From Amycolatopsis sp. CA-128772 (GTDB taxonomy: Bacteria > Actinomycetota > Actinomycetes > Mycobacteriales > Pseudonocardiaceae), in contig NZ_PPHG01000023.1 in NCBI RefSeq assembly GCF_002904295.1, positions 1 to 64,000 of the forward strand: 64,000 bases of DNA, in the 5' to 3' direction. The notes under the pieces were generated by a model. That model made no database searches and was not told the origin of the DNA. It saw nothing but the letters and a program-made list of their open reading frames with translations. Shown here one piece after another: positions 1 through 8,769 of this stretch. Position 1 is the stretch's first letter, and the number at the start of each line of letters is the position of its first letter. A program made the position numbers and the translations under genes.

Positions 1-1259
1 CGCGCAGCCGCGCGGTGGTCACGAACACCACGCCGGTCGCGGCCTACCGCGGCGCGGGCCGCCCGGAGGCGACCGCCGCCGTCGAGCGGGCGATGGACCT
101 GTTCGCCGCCGAGCTCGGGCTGGACCCGGCCGACGTCCGGCGGGTCAACTTCATCCGGCCCGAGGAGTTCCCGTACCGGACGCCGACCGGCGCCTTCTAC
201 GACACGGGGGAGTACGCGGCCGCGCTGGACAAGGTCCTGGCCGCCGCCGGCTACCCGGAACTGCGGGCGCAGCAGCAGCGGCGGCGCGAGGCGGGGGACC
301 CGGTCGAGCTCGGTCTCGGCATCGCCGCCTACGTCGAGATCACCGGCGGCGACGGCGGTGGCGAGAGCGGCCGGGTCGACATCCATCCGGACGGCTCGGT
401 CGTCGCGTGGACCGGCAGTTCGCCGCACGGGCAGGGCCTCGGCACGTCCCTGGCCATGCTGCTGTCCGACCGGCTCGGCGTGCCGCTGGAGAAGATCACC
501 GTCCGCCACGGCGACACCGACGAGGTGCCGAAGGCGATCGGCACGTTCGGCTCGCGGTCGCTGCAGCTGGGCGGCTCGGCGATCCGGCAGGCGGCCGACG
601 CGGTGATCGCCCAGGCCCGCGAGCTGGCGGCGGACCTGCTGGAAGCCGCGTCCGACGATCTGGAACTGGACGTCGAGCGCGGGGTCTGGCAGGTGCGCGG
701 CGCGCCGTCGAGCACCGTGCTGAGCTGGGCGCAGGTGGCTGAAGCCGCCTCGGACGGCAAGCTGACCGCCGACGTCTGGTTCGGCGACGGCCAGCCGACG
801 TTCCCGTTCGGCGCGCACGTCGCGGTGGTCGAGGTCGACACCGAAACCGGCAAGGTCGAGTTGCGGCGGATCGTCGCCGTCGACGACGCCGGCCCGATCG
901 TCAACCCGCTCACCTTCCGCGGGCAGCGCCACGGCGGCCTCGGGCAGGGCGCTGCGCAGGCGCTGCTGGAGGTCGTCACCTACGACGAGGACGGCAACCC
1001 GACGACCGCGACCCTGGCGGACTACTCCTTCGTCACCGCCGTCGAGCTGCCGGACTTCGAGCTGGTCGACATGGCCACCCCGACCGACCGGAACCTGCTG
1101 GGCGTCAAGGGGATCGGCGAGGCCGCGACGATCGGCTCGACGCCGGCGGTGCACAACGCCGTGGTGGACGCGCTTTCGACCCGCGGCGTCAAGCACCTGG
1201 ACATGCCCACGACCCCGATCCGGGTCTGGGCCGCACTTTCGGAGGGGAACGCGCAGTGA
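1..1259 (+). CDS. coxL: Form II CO-dehydrogenase-like molybdenum hydroxylase, large subunit (3' part)
   Basis: The reading frame is open to the left edge, so only the C-terminal part of the molybdopterin-binding subunit is present (about 418 residues of a family usually near 770). The active-site loop AYRGAGR lies at about bases 43-63; this is the form II signature, whereas form I enzymes carry AYxCSFR. The KGIGEA segment near base 1110 holds the conserved active-site glutamate of this superfamily. The gene overlaps the next one by four bases (GTGA). Form II enzymes are often not true CO oxidisers, so the substrate (CO, an aldehyde or a heterocycle) is open. The three subunit genes run L-S-M, not the classical M-S-L. 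Confidence 0.9.
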   Translation, partial: RSRAVVTNTTPVAAYRGAGRPEATAAVERAMDLFAAELGLDPADVRRVNFIRPEEFPYRTPTGAFYDTGEYAAALDKVLAAAGYPELRAQQQRRREAGDPVELGLGIAAYVEITGGDGGGESGRVDIHPDGSVVAWTGSSPHGQGLGTSLAMLLSDRLGVPLEKITVRHGDTDEVPKAIGTFGSRSLQLGGSAIRQAADAVIAQARELAADLLEAASDDLELDVERGVWQVRGAPSSTVLSWAQVAEAASDGKLTADVWFGDGQPTFPFGAHVAVVEVDTETGKVELRRIVAVDDAGPIVNPLTFRGQRHGGLGQGAAQALLEVVTYDEDGNPTTATLADYSFVTAVELPDFELVDMATPTDRNLLGVKGIGEAATIGSTPAVHNAVVDALSTRGVKHLDMPTTPIRVWAALSEGNAQ

Positions 1260-1726
1260 AGGTCTCGATCGAGGTCAACGGGCGGCCGGTGACCGAGGAG
1301 GTGCCGGACCGGACGCTGCTGGTGCACTTCCTGCGCGACACCGCCGGGCTGACCGCCACGAACATCGGCTGCGACACGACGTCGTGCGGCGCCTGCACGG
1401 TGCTGCTCGACGGCGAGTCGGTCAAGTCGTGCACGGTGCTGGCCGCGCAGGCCGACGGCCACGCCGTCACCACCGTCGAGGGTCTGTCCTCTTCGGACGG
1501 CGCACTGCACCCCGTGCAGCGCGCGTTCCGCGAGCAGCACGGCTTGCAGTGCGGGTTCTGCACGCCGGGGATGATCATGGCGTCGGTGTCCCTGCTGGCG
1601 GACAACCCGCGGCCGACCCGCGACGAGGTCCGCGCCGGGCTCGAGGGCAACCTCTGCCGCTGCACGGGCTACCACAACATCGTCAGCGCCGTCATCGACG
1701 CTTCGGGCCAGGAGGTGGACCGGTGA
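1256..1726 (+). CDS. coxS: CO-dehydrogenase-like small subunit, [2Fe-2S] ferredoxin type
   Basis: This 156-residue protein has the two-cluster architecture of the xanthine-oxidase/CODH family. The plant-ferredoxin-type cluster ligands are C39, C44, C47 and C59. The C-terminal helical-bundle cluster ligands are C99, C102, C134 and C136, including the NLCRCTGY motif. It passes electrons from the molybdenum site to the FAD subunit. The GTG start sits within the stop of the large-subunit gene behind a GGAGGGG ribosome binding site, and its own stop overlaps the next start by four bases, so the three genes form one translationally coupled operon. Length is normal for the family. Confidence 0.95.
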   Translation: MKVSIEVNGRPVTEEVPDRTLLVHFLRDTAGLTATNIGCDTTSCGACTVLLDGESVKSCTVLAAQADGHAVTTVEGLSSSDGALHPVQRAFREQHGLQCGFCTPGMIMASVSLLADNPRPTRDEVRAGLEGNLCRCTGYHNIVSAVIDASGQEVDR

Positions 1727-2541
1727 TCCCCGCTGCGTTCCAGTACCTGCGAGCGTCCACAGTGGACGAAGCGGTGGCGTTGCTCGCCTCGCACGGCGAC
1801 GAGGCGAAGGTGCTGGCGGGCGGGCATTCCCTGCTGCCGCTGATGAAGCTGCGGCTGGCCGCGCCCGAATACCTGGTGGACATCGGCCCGCTCGACGAGC
1901 TGCGGTACGTCCGGCTCGAGGGCGACGAGGTCGTCATCGGCGCGCTGTCGAGGTACAGCGCGCTGGAGCAGGACCGGGTGCTGCTGGCGCACGCGCCCCT
2001 GCTGGCGCACGTGTCCGGGCTCGTGGGCGACCGCCAGGTCCGCCACCGCGGCACGATCGGCGGGTCGCTGGTGCACGCGGACGCGGCGGCCGACCTGCCC
2101 GCGGCGGTCCTGGCGTCGGACGCGGTCCTGGTCGCGCGCGGGCCGTCGGGGGAGCGGCGCATCCCGGCGGCGGAGTTCTTCCTGGGCCCGTTCACGACGC
2201 CGCTGGAGCCGGCCGAACTCCTGACGGAGATCCGCCTGCCCGCCCAGACGGGCCAGGGCTGGGGCTTCGAGAAGTTCACCCGCCGCGCGATCGACTGGGC
2301 GATGGCCGGGGTGGCGGTCGCCGGCGGCCGCGTCGGCCTGGTGAACCTGGGCGGCGTCCCGCTCCGGGCGACGGCCACCGAGGAGGCACTGGCGGCCGGG
2401 GCGTCCATCGAAGACGCGGCCGCGCTGGCGGCGGAGGGCACGAACCCGCCGGACGAGCCGCACGCGACCGCGGAATACCGGCGTCACCTGGCGCGGGTGC
2501 TGACCCGGCGGGCGTTGCAGCAGGCGGCTTCGCGGAGTTGA
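1723..2541 (+). CDS. coxM: CO-dehydrogenase-like medium subunit, FAD-binding
   Basis: This 272-residue protein begins with a GTG that overlaps the previous stop (GTGA). The [15 protein letters not shown] segment at about residues 32-46 and [14 protein letters not shown] at about 108-121 are the two FAD-binding motifs of the FAD_binding_5 family. The C-terminal half matches the CO_deh_flav_C fold. It is the last gene of the operon and is followed by a strong hairpin. The frame is open much further upstream, but that part is a shadow of the small-subunit gene; the coupled GTG is the natural start. Confidence 0.93.
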   Translation: MIPAAFQYLRASTVDEAVALLASHGDEAKVLAGGHSLLPLMKLRLAAPEYLVDIGPLDELRYVRLEGDEVVIGALSRYSALEQDRVLLAHAPLLAHVSGLVGDRQVRHRGTIGGSLVHADAAADLPAAVLASDAVLVARGPSGERRIPAAEFFLGPFTTPLEPAELLTEIRLPAQTGQGWGFEKFTRRAIDWAMAGVAVAGGRVGLVNLGGVPLRATATEEALAAGASIEDAAALAAEGTNPPDEPHATAEYRRHLARVLTRRALQQAASRS

Positions 2542-2545
2542 CGAC

Positions 2546-2584
2546 CCGGGGCGGCACCTCGCGTTCGCGGAGGTGCCGCCCCGG
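2546..2584 (+). terminator. Hairpin terminator after the cox operon
   Basis: Perfect 15-bp inverted repeat (arms 2546-2560 and 2570-2584) with a 9-base loop, directly after the stop of the FAD subunit gene. There is no T-tract, which is common for GC-rich actinobacterial terminators. Confidence 0.7.
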
Positions 2585-2622
2585 TCGGCTACCGTGGTCT
2601 GTCCAGCCGGTCGGGGGGCGCC

Positions 2623-5009
2623 ATGGACCGCAAGTCCGTGAGCCTGCAAGACCTGATCCGGCGGCGGCAGGCCGGCGGCTTTGTCGGGCGGCGGGAGGAA
2701 CTCGGGCAGTTCCAGGACAACCTCCGCCTCCCGGTCGACGACGTCCGGCGGCGGTTCCTGTTCGCCATCCACGGCGACGCGGGCACCGGGAAGACCTTCC
2801 TGCTCCGGCAGTTCACCCGGCTCGCGCAGGAGAGCGGCTGCCTCACCGCCTCGATCGACGAGTCGGTCTACGACATCCCGGCCGCCCTCGAAGCGATCTC
2901 GGCGAGCCGCGCGCGGCAGGACGCGCCGTGCAAGGAGTTCGCGAAACGGGCGGAGACCTACCGCAAGCACCAGTACGAGCCGGACTCCGACCCGGCGGCT
3001 CCGGAGGGGCTTTCGTCCGCGCTGACGCGCTCGGCGGTGCGCATCGGCCTCCGCGCCGCCGAGGACATCCCGCTCGTCGGGCCGTTCGCGAAGGAGCTGA
3101 ACACCGACGCGGTCGCCGGCCAGGTCGACCGGCTGCGGGCCTACCTCAGCGGCAAGCTGCGCAGCCACCACGACGTCCGGCTGATGCTGTCGCCGGTCGA
3201 GGTGCTCACCCCGCTGTTCGTGGCCGACCTCGGCGAGATCGCGGCCGAGCGGCCGGTCGTCCGCTTCTTCGACACCTACGAGCGCACCGGCGGCTTCCCT
3301 CGACGCGTGGTTGCGGACGCTGCTGTCGGGCCGCTACGGCGACCTGCCCGCGAACCTGGTCCTCGTCGTGGCCGGCCAGCACCCCCTGGACGTCAACACC
3401 TGGGGCGACTACCTGGGCATCCGCGCGAACATCGCGCTGCCGGTGTTCACCGAGGCGGAGGCGATCGAACTGCTGGCCGCGAAGGGCGTGACGGACCGGA
3501 GCGTGGTCGACGTCGTGCTCGGGCTCACCGGCCGGCTGCCGGTGCTGGTCGCGATGCTCGCCGAAGCCCGGCCCGGGCAGGCCGAGGACGTCAGCGACCC
3601 CAGCGACAACGCCGTCGAGCGGTTCCTGGAGTGGGAGAGCGACCCCCGGCGCCGCGAAGCGGCCGTGCTCGGCGCGTTGCCCCGCCGCCTGGACAAGGAG
3701 ACCTACGCCGCCGTGACGGGGTCGGCGTCGTCCGAGGCGGACTTCGCCTGGCTGCTGGGACTGCCGTTCGTCGCCGGCTACCGCTACCACGACGTCGTCC
3801 GGCAGGCGATGGTCCGGGTCCAGCGCCGGCGTTCGTCGGCCGATCGGCGCGCGCGGCACGAGAAGCTGGCCGAGCACTACCGCGCGGCCGCGGACGGCTC
3901 GTGGAAGGACGACCGGTTCGAGGCCATGGTGCTGGAGGAGCACTACCACCGGCTCTGCGCCCAGCCGTCGGCGGCGGTGCCGGCGGCCCTGACGGCGCTG
4001 GTCGAGACCCTGCACCTCGACCCGGAGTTCGTCCCGCGCTGGACGGCGATGATCCGGCAGGCGGGCCTGGACAGCGGAACACCGGCGCTCGCCGCCGCGG
4101 CGAGGAGCTGGCGGCGCTGCACGCGGACGAGGGCCGCGGCCGCCTGGACTTCTGCACCCGGCTGGCGTCTGGCCGGTCGCCTTCCGCGGCGAGGTCCACC
4201 GCGAAGCGAAGCGGTACGAGGAGGCGGTGGCCGACCTCAGCCGGGCCATCACCCTGGACCCCGGGTACGTCTGGGCGATCTCCTGCCGCGGCCTGACGTA
4301 CCAGCTGATGGAGCGGTACGCCGACGCCCTCGCGGACTTCGACCGCGCACTGGAGCTCGACCCGGGCTCGGCGTGGGCCCTCGGCATTCGCGGCGAAACG
4401 TACCGCCTGATGGACCGCCGCGAGAAGGCCCTCGCCGACTTCGCCGACGCCCTCGAGGCCGATCCGGGCTACCACTGGGTCCTGAGCAGCCGCGGCGCCC
4501 TGCACCGGGACGCCGCACGGTTCCGGGAGGCCCTGGTGGACTTCGACCGGGCGATCGAGCTCGAACCCGACGGGCTGCCCTCGGTCGAGAAGCGCGCCGA
4601 GACGTACCGGGCGATGGGCCGCTTCGACGAGGCTCTCACCACCTTCGGCGACGTGCTCCGGCGCGAACCGGAGAATGCCTGGGTCCGCTACCAGGTCGGG
4701 CTGATGCGGTGGCAGCAGGGCGAGAAAACGTTGGCGGACAACGAGTTCGCGGAGGCGGTCGAGCTGGAGCGGGTGGTCCTGCCGCGCGCGGCGGGCCGTG
4801 AGTTCACCGTGGCTGTCCACCTTTCGGCTCGCGGCCTTCCCGAACCCGCCCTGACCCAGCTCCGGGCGGCCCTGGCCGCGCCTCACGACGCCGAAGACGT
4901 CCAGGCGGCGTTGGACGACTTCGCGGAGCTGCACCGGACGACCGGCCACGACGTCTCGCGTCCCGTGTCGCTGCTCCGCACCGCGATGGCCGATTACCGC
5001 CAGCGATGA
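2623..5009 (+). pseudogene. STAND-type ATPase with C-terminal TPRs, broken by three frameshifts
   Basis: The coding signal begins at ATG 2623 with a FVGRREEL segment and a Walker A GDAGTGKT (residues 51-58), the start of a STAND/AAA ATPase. It then moves between frames three times. Near 3298 one extra C in a CCC run breaks ...YERTGGF from LDAWLRTLLSG. Near 4090-4105 the frame shifts back to read EELAALHADEGRGRLDF. Near 4170 it shifts again to read FRGEVHREAKRYEEAVADL and at least four tetratricopeptide repeats, ending at 5009. Joined, the product would be about 795 residues. Such proteins are usually regulatory or signalling NTPases. Either this is a decayed gene, or the assembly has indels in homopolymer or GC-rich runs. 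Confidence 0.8.
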
Positions 5010-5037
5010 GTCGCGTGTGGACGGCAGACTCCGGTGT

Positions 5038-5706
5038 GTGGAAACTGTTGTGCATACGGTTATCGAGCCCGGAATCCTTTACTTCGGTACCCCGGTGGTG
5101 CTCATCTCCAGCGTCAACGAGGACGGTTCGGCCAACCTGGCGCCGATGTCGTCGGCGTTCTGGCTCGGGTGGCGGGCTGTTCTCGGGCTCGGGGCTCGGT
5201 CCAAGACTGCGCAGAACATGTTGCGTACGCGGGAGTGTGTGCTGAATCTGCCTTCCGATTCCCAGGCGTCGTCGGTCGACCGGTTGGCGTTGACCACCGG
5301 GTCGGATCCTGTTCCGGCCGGGAAGCGGGAGCGAGGGTACTTTCATGTGGCCGGCAAGTTCGAGCGAGCCGGGTTCACGGCTGTTCCTTCGGAGACGGTT
5401 GCGCCGCCGCGGGTGGGGGAGTGTCCCGTTGTCATGGAGGCGGTGGTCGAGGCGGTGCATCCGGTGGGGGATGATGGGGGTGTGGTTGCGTTCGAGGTTC
5501 GGGTGCAGCGGGTTTTCGTTCATGACTCGGTTCGGTTGGCCGGGAGTTCGGATCGGATCGATCCGGATTCCTGGCGGCCGCTGATCATGAGTTTTCAGAA
5601 GTTCTATGGGTTGGGGTCTCAGGTTCATCCTTCTACGCTGGCGCGGATTCCGGAACGGCTTTATCGCGGGCCTGATATTGACCGGGCTCGGGGGGCCGGG
5701 TGCTAA
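5038..5706 (+). CDS. Flavin reductase-like FMN-binding split-barrel protein
   Basis: A protein of about 222 residues with the flavin-reductase-like FMN-binding fold: the core VVLISSVNEDGSANLAPMSS near the N-terminus and the C-terminal MSFQKFYGLG segment typical of this actinobacterial family. It probably binds FMN and takes part in flavin-dependent reduction; no partner is adjacent. GTG codons at 5017, 5038 and 5050 are all possible starts. I prefer 5038 because family members begin just before the HTVIEPxILYFGTP motif; no strong ribosome binding site decides it. Codon use is odd for this window: many codons end in T (gtt, ttt, tct, cat) instead of C or G. Confidence 0.75.
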   Translation: METVVHTVIEPGILYFGTPVVLISSVNEDGSANLAPMSSAFWLGWRAVLGLGARSKTAQNMLRTRECVLNLPSDSQASSVDRLALTTGSDPVPAGKRERGYFHVAGKFERAGFTAVPSETVAPPRVGECPVVMEAVVEAVHPVGDDGGVVAFEVRVQRVFVHDSVRLAGSSDRIDPDSWRPLIMSFQKFYGLGSQVHPSTLARIPERLYRGPDIDRARGAGC

Positions 5707-5717
5707 ATCTCGGGATA

Positions 5718-5744
5718 GGCCCGCAGCCTTAACGGCTACGGGCC
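5718..5744 (+). terminator. Hairpin terminator after the flavin reductase gene
   Basis: Arms 5718-5728 and 5734-5744 pair over 11 positions with one mismatch around a TTAAC loop, 11 bases after the stop codon. It would also serve the converging minus-strand gene. Confidence 0.55.
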
Positions 5745-5995
5745 CACACCCGCGCCCGCCTCCGCGGTACCGGCTGCTCACGCAGGGCCCGTCGCTCCAC
5801 GGCCGCACGGTGCTCGCCGCCCGCAACGTCTGCTGCCCCTGTCGCCGCGGCAACTGAAGCCTCACGGAGCCCGCCGCCCGCCGCAGCTGCCCCGCGAGGG
5901 CACCCTCGCGAGCTCGCACCCGCCGACCGCCGCCGCTGCCCCGCAGTCCCGGTGCTGCGCCGGCCGCTACCAGCGATCCCGCCGCAGCCCCCCCG
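5745..5995. other. Intergenic stretch without recognised content
   Basis: About 250 bases between converging genes. No supportable coding sequence, repeat or regulatory site was seen. Short open frames here are compositionally GC-driven and look like no protein family. Confidence 0.6.
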
Positions 5996-6982
5996 TCATA
6001 CCAGTGCGGGCACCCTCTCCTCCGCCGGAGGCGGGCCCGGTGGGGTGCCGTCGCCGAAGGGGTGTCCTCCCAGCTGTTCGCGGTCGTGGCGGGTCAGCCA
6101 GCCCGCCGTGTCCGGGCCGGCCGGGATTATGCCCGTGGGGTTCACGTTCTTGTGGACCACGTAGTAGTGCTCCTTGATCTGGGGGAAGTCGATCGTGTCG
6201 CCGAAGCCCGGGGTCTGGAACAAATCGCGGGTGTACGCCCACAAAACCGGGAGCTCCGCCAGCTTCTGGCGGTTGCACTTGAAATGCCCGTGGTACACCG
6301 CGTCGAAGCGGACCAGGGTGGTGAACAGCCTGATGTCCGCCTCGGTGATCGTGTCGCCCACCAGGTAGCGCTGGTTCGCCAGGCGCTCCGACAACCAGTC
6401 CAACCGGGCGAACAGCTTCTCGTACGCGCGCTCGTACGCTTGCTGCGAGCCGGCGAAGCCGGCCTGGTACACCGCGTTGTTGACGTCCGTGAACACCTTC
6501 TGGGCCACGTCGTCGATCTCGTCGCGCAGCTTCTCCGGGTACAGCTCGGGCGCGCCGGAGCGGTGGTGCGCCGTCCACTCCGTCGACATGTCCAGGGTCA
6601 TCTGCGCGAAGTCGTTCGTCACCACCTGGCCGGTCGGGATGTCGACGAACGCCGGGACCGTGATGCCGCGCGGGTACTGGGGGTCGCGCTTGAAGAACGC
6701 CTCCTGCAGGCGCTCGATGCCGAGCACCGGGTCGCGGCCACCGGGGTCCAGGTCGAAGCTCCAGCTGCGCTCGTCGTGCACCGGGCCCGCGATGCCCATC
6801 GACAGGACCGGCTCCAGGCCCAGCAGCCGGCGCACGATCACCGCGCGGTTCGCCCACGGGCAGGCGCGGGCCACCACCAGGCGGTACCGGCCCGGCTCGA
6901 CCGGCCAGCCGTCGCGGCCGTCCGCGGTGATGCGGTCCGGGAGGTAGTTCAGGTCCCGCTTGTACTCGCCCTTGTCGGTCAT
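5996..6982 (-). CDS. Glutathionyl-hydroquinone reductase-like (omega/xi GST, YqjG/ECM4 family)
   Basis: A 328-residue protein with a thioredoxin-like N-terminal domain and a helical GST C-terminal domain. The catalytic CPWA motif of the YqjG/ECM4 family lies near residue 42, in VARACPWANRAVI. The C-terminal VGDTITEADIRLF matches the GST N-capping/hydrophobic staple region. Family members reduce glutathionyl-hydroquinones. Actinobacteria mostly make mycothiol and not glutathione, so the physiological thiol here is probably mycothiol (inference). Start ATG 6982 is 8 bases after the MarR gene stop, suggesting one operon controlled by that regulator. Confidence 0.88.
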   Translation of the reverse strand: MTDKGEYKRDLNYLPDRITADGRDGWPVEPGRYRLVVARACPWANRAVIVRRLLGLEPVLSMGIAGPVHDERSWSFDLDPGGRDPVLGIERLQEAFFKRDPQYPRGITVPAFVDIPTGQVVTNDFAQMTLDMSTEWTAHHRSGAPELYPEKLRDEIDDVAQKVFTDVNNAVYQAGFAGSQQAYERAYEKLFARLDWLSERLANQRYLVGDTITEADIRLFTTLVRFDAVYHGHFKCNRQKLAELPVLWAYTRDLFQTPGFGDTIDFPQIKEHYYVVHKNVNPTGIIPAGPDTAGWLTRHDREQLGGHPFGDGTPPGPPPAEERVPALV

Positions 6983-6990
6983 CGGCGTCC

Positions 6991-7467
6991 TCAGCAGTCG
7001 TCGGTCGGGGGAGTGGTGTCCAGTGCCGCGGCCAGCCGGGCCAGCACCGGCCCGGCCGTGCGGATGTCCTCGGCGCTCAGGTGGTCGAACACCGAAGCCC
7101 GCACGCGGGCGAGGTGGCTCGGGAAGGCCGCCTCCAGTCTGGCCAATCCGGCCGCGGTCAGCACGGCGTTGGACGCGCGGCCGTCCTCGGCGCACCGGCG
7201 CTTCTCGACCAGGCCGCGGCGGGTCAGGTCGTCGACCACCCGGCTGATCCGGCTCAGGGACAGGCCGGTCGTCGCGGCCAGCGCCGAGATGCGGAGCAGG
7301 TGCTCCGGCGCCTCGGACAGCGCGACCAGCACCCCGTAGTCGGTGATGGTGAGGCCCGTCTCGGGCAGGAAGTGGTCCTCGAGCGCGCGTGGCAGCGCCG
7401 TCATGATGCGCATCAGCGGCCGCCAGAAGGCGGCTTCGTCGAGGTCGAGCGCGGACAGATCACCCAT
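6991..7467 (-). CDS. MarR-family transcriptional regulator
   Basis: A 158-residue winged-helix protein with the MarR pattern: LTITDYGVLVALSEAPEHLL, the recognition region TGLSLSRISRVVDDLTRRGLV, and the wing with a basic RRCAEDGR segment. The first ATG that leaves a normal-length MarR protein is 7467 (MGDLSALDLD); the frame is open upstream but that part is not MarR-like. It lies directly upstream of the quinone-reductase-like GST and diverges from the YceI gene, so it probably responds to a quinone or electrophile and controls both directions. This is inferred from context. Confidence 0.88.
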   Translation of the reverse strand: MGDLSALDLDEAAFWRPLMRIMTALPRALEDHFLPETGLTITDYGVLVALSEAPEHLLRISALAATTGLSLSRISRVVDDLTRRGLVEKRRCAEDGRASNAVLTAAGLARLEAAFPSHLARVRASVFDHLSAEDIRTAGPVLARLAAALDTTPPTDDC

Positions 7468-7492
7468 ACCGGCGAGCTTACCCAAAGCTTGC

Positions 7493-7520
7493 TTGCGCAA
7501 CCAGTAAAAGTGAGTACAGT
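7493..7520 (+). promoter_or_regulatory. Candidate promoter of the YceI gene in the MarR/YceI divergent region
   Basis: TTGCGC (7493-7498) and TACAGT (7515-7520) are separated by 16 bases, 55 bases before the YceI start. The octamer TTGCGCAA at 7493-7500 is palindromic and could be part of a MarR operator. Confidence 0.4.
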
Positions 7521-7574
7521 GTCGTTGAACCCTCAATCACCGGGGGGCGCCACCACGAGGAGAGAAGAACAGCG

Positions 7575-8132
7575 ATGACCAGCGCGACCACCTACCCCCA
7601 GCTGACCGGCGAATACACCCTCGACCCCACGCACTCGCGGATCGGGTTCGTCGCCCGGCACGCCATGGTGACCAAGGTGCGCGGCAGCTTCAACGAGTTC
7701 ACCGGCTCCGCCACCATCGACGGCGACGCGCCGGAGAAGTCGTCGGCCCAGGTGACCATCCAGGCCCACAGCATCGACACCCGCAACGCCGACCGCGACG
7801 GGCACCTGAAGAGCAACGACTTCCTGTCGATGGACGAGTACCCCCAGATCACCTTCACCTCGACCGAGATCAAGCAGGCCGGCGAGACCAGCTTCGAGGT
7901 GACCGGCGACCTGACGATCAAGGACGTCACCCGTTCGGTGACCATCCCGTTCGAGTTCGAGGGCGCCGCGAAGGACCCGTTCGGCAACGACCGGATCGGC
8001 TTCGAGGGCTCCACCACGATCAGCCGCAAGGACTACGGCATCACCTGGAACGCCGCCCTCGAGACCGGTGGCGTGCTGGTGAGCGACAAGGTCACGCTGG
8101 AGTTCGAGATCTCCGCGATCAAGTCCGCCTGA
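7575..8132 (+). CDS. YceI-family lipocalin-like isoprenoid-binding protein
   Basis: A 185-residue protein with the YceI pattern throughout: YTLDPTHSRIGFVARHAMVTKVRG at the N-terminus, SIDTRNADRDGHLKSNDFL in the middle, and GDLTIKDVTRSVTIPFEF towards the C-terminus. The fold is an extended lipocalin-like barrel that binds polyisoprenoid chains; family members are linked to isoprenoid-quinone handling and stress. No signal peptide is visible, so the protein looks cytoplasmic. The ATG follows an AGGAGAG ribosome binding site. It diverges from the MarR/hydroquinone-reductase pair, which fits a common quinone or redox-stress theme. Confidence 0.92.
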   Translation: MTSATTYPQLTGEYTLDPTHSRIGFVARHAMVTKVRGSFNEFTGSATIDGDAPEKSSAQVTIQAHSIDTRNADRDGHLKSNDFLSMDEYPQITFTSTEIKQAGETSFEVTGDLTIKDVTRSVTIPFEFEGAAKDPFGNDRIGFEGSTTISRKDYGITWNAALETGGVLVSDKVTLEFEISAIKSA

Positions 8133-8141
8133 GCCCCGGGG

Positions 8142-8171
8142 GCGGGGACCGGCGTCAGCGCCGGCCCCCGC
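8142..8171. terminator. Bidirectional hairpin between YceI and TetR genes
   Basis: Arms 8142-8154 and 8159-8171 (13 positions, one mismatch, loop TCAG) lie between converging genes. The hairpin overlaps the stop codon of the minus-strand TetR gene. Confidence 0.6.
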
Positions 8172-8760
8172 TCGCCCGCAGGTTCCCGATCCCGACGTCG
8201 AGAGCCGCTTCGAGGTGATCGAGGCGGCCGGTCGACAGCATCACCACCACGCCGCCCTGGATGCCCGCCAGCAGGGCGGCCGCCGTGCGTTCCGCATCCA
8301 GGTCCGGGCTGACCTCGCCACCTTCCTGCAGGTGGCGGATGCCCGCGGCGATCTCGTCCTGCCAGCGCCGCAGCAGCTCGCTCACCACGGCCTGCGCCCC
8401 CGGCGTCGCGCGGCCGAGCTGGGAGATCAGCACGTTGAGCGGGCAGTGCTGCCCGCGGCCGCGGTAGTGCGAAACCACCGTGTCGCGCCAGCGCTGCCAC
8501 GCCGCCCACGACGTCAGCCGGCCCAGCTGCGGCTGCTGGACCTCGATGACCTGGTCGGCCTCGAACCGCGCCACCGCCAGCAGGAGCTCGTCCTTGCCCT
8601 CCGGGAAGTAGTGGAAGAGCTGGCTCTTGCTGGTCCCCGTCCGCGCCCGGACGTCGTCGAGCGTGGTGACGGCGACCCCGCGCTCGCGGATCTCCGCCGC
8701 GGCGCCTTCGACGATCCGCTGCCGCGTCGCGGCACCCTTCGGGGTCAGCTTTGGACTCAC
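8155..8760 (-). CDS. TetR-family transcriptional regulator
   Basis: A 201-residue protein with an N-terminal TetR helix-turn-helix: TRQRIVEGAAAEIRERG, then VTTLDDVRARTGTSKSQLFHYF, with the typical LFHYFP recognition helix end at about residues 48-53. The C-terminal ligand domain has a QHCPLNVLISQLG segment of the kind found in TetR_C_33-like families. The gene starts 9 bases after the stop of the GH31 gene on the same strand, so it may be read with the sugar operon. It could also regulate something unrelated; no palindrome next to it was found. Confidence 0.88.
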   Translation of the reverse strand: MSPKLTPKGAATRQRIVEGAAAEIRERGVAVTTLDDVRARTGTSKSQLFHYFPEGKDELLLAVARFEADQVIEVQQPQLGRLTSWAAWQRWRDTVVSHYRGRGQHCPLNVLISQLGRATPGAQAVVSELLRRWQDEIAAGIRHLQEGGEVSPDLDAERTAAALLAGIQGGVVVMLSTGRLDHLEAALDVGIGNLRASGGRR

Positions 8761-8769
8761 GGGTCCACA

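Noticed and set aside
6062..7339. Plus-strand open frame opposite the GST and MarR genes
   Set aside because: Shadow composition; the opposite strand has CPWA and the MarR helix-turn-helix.
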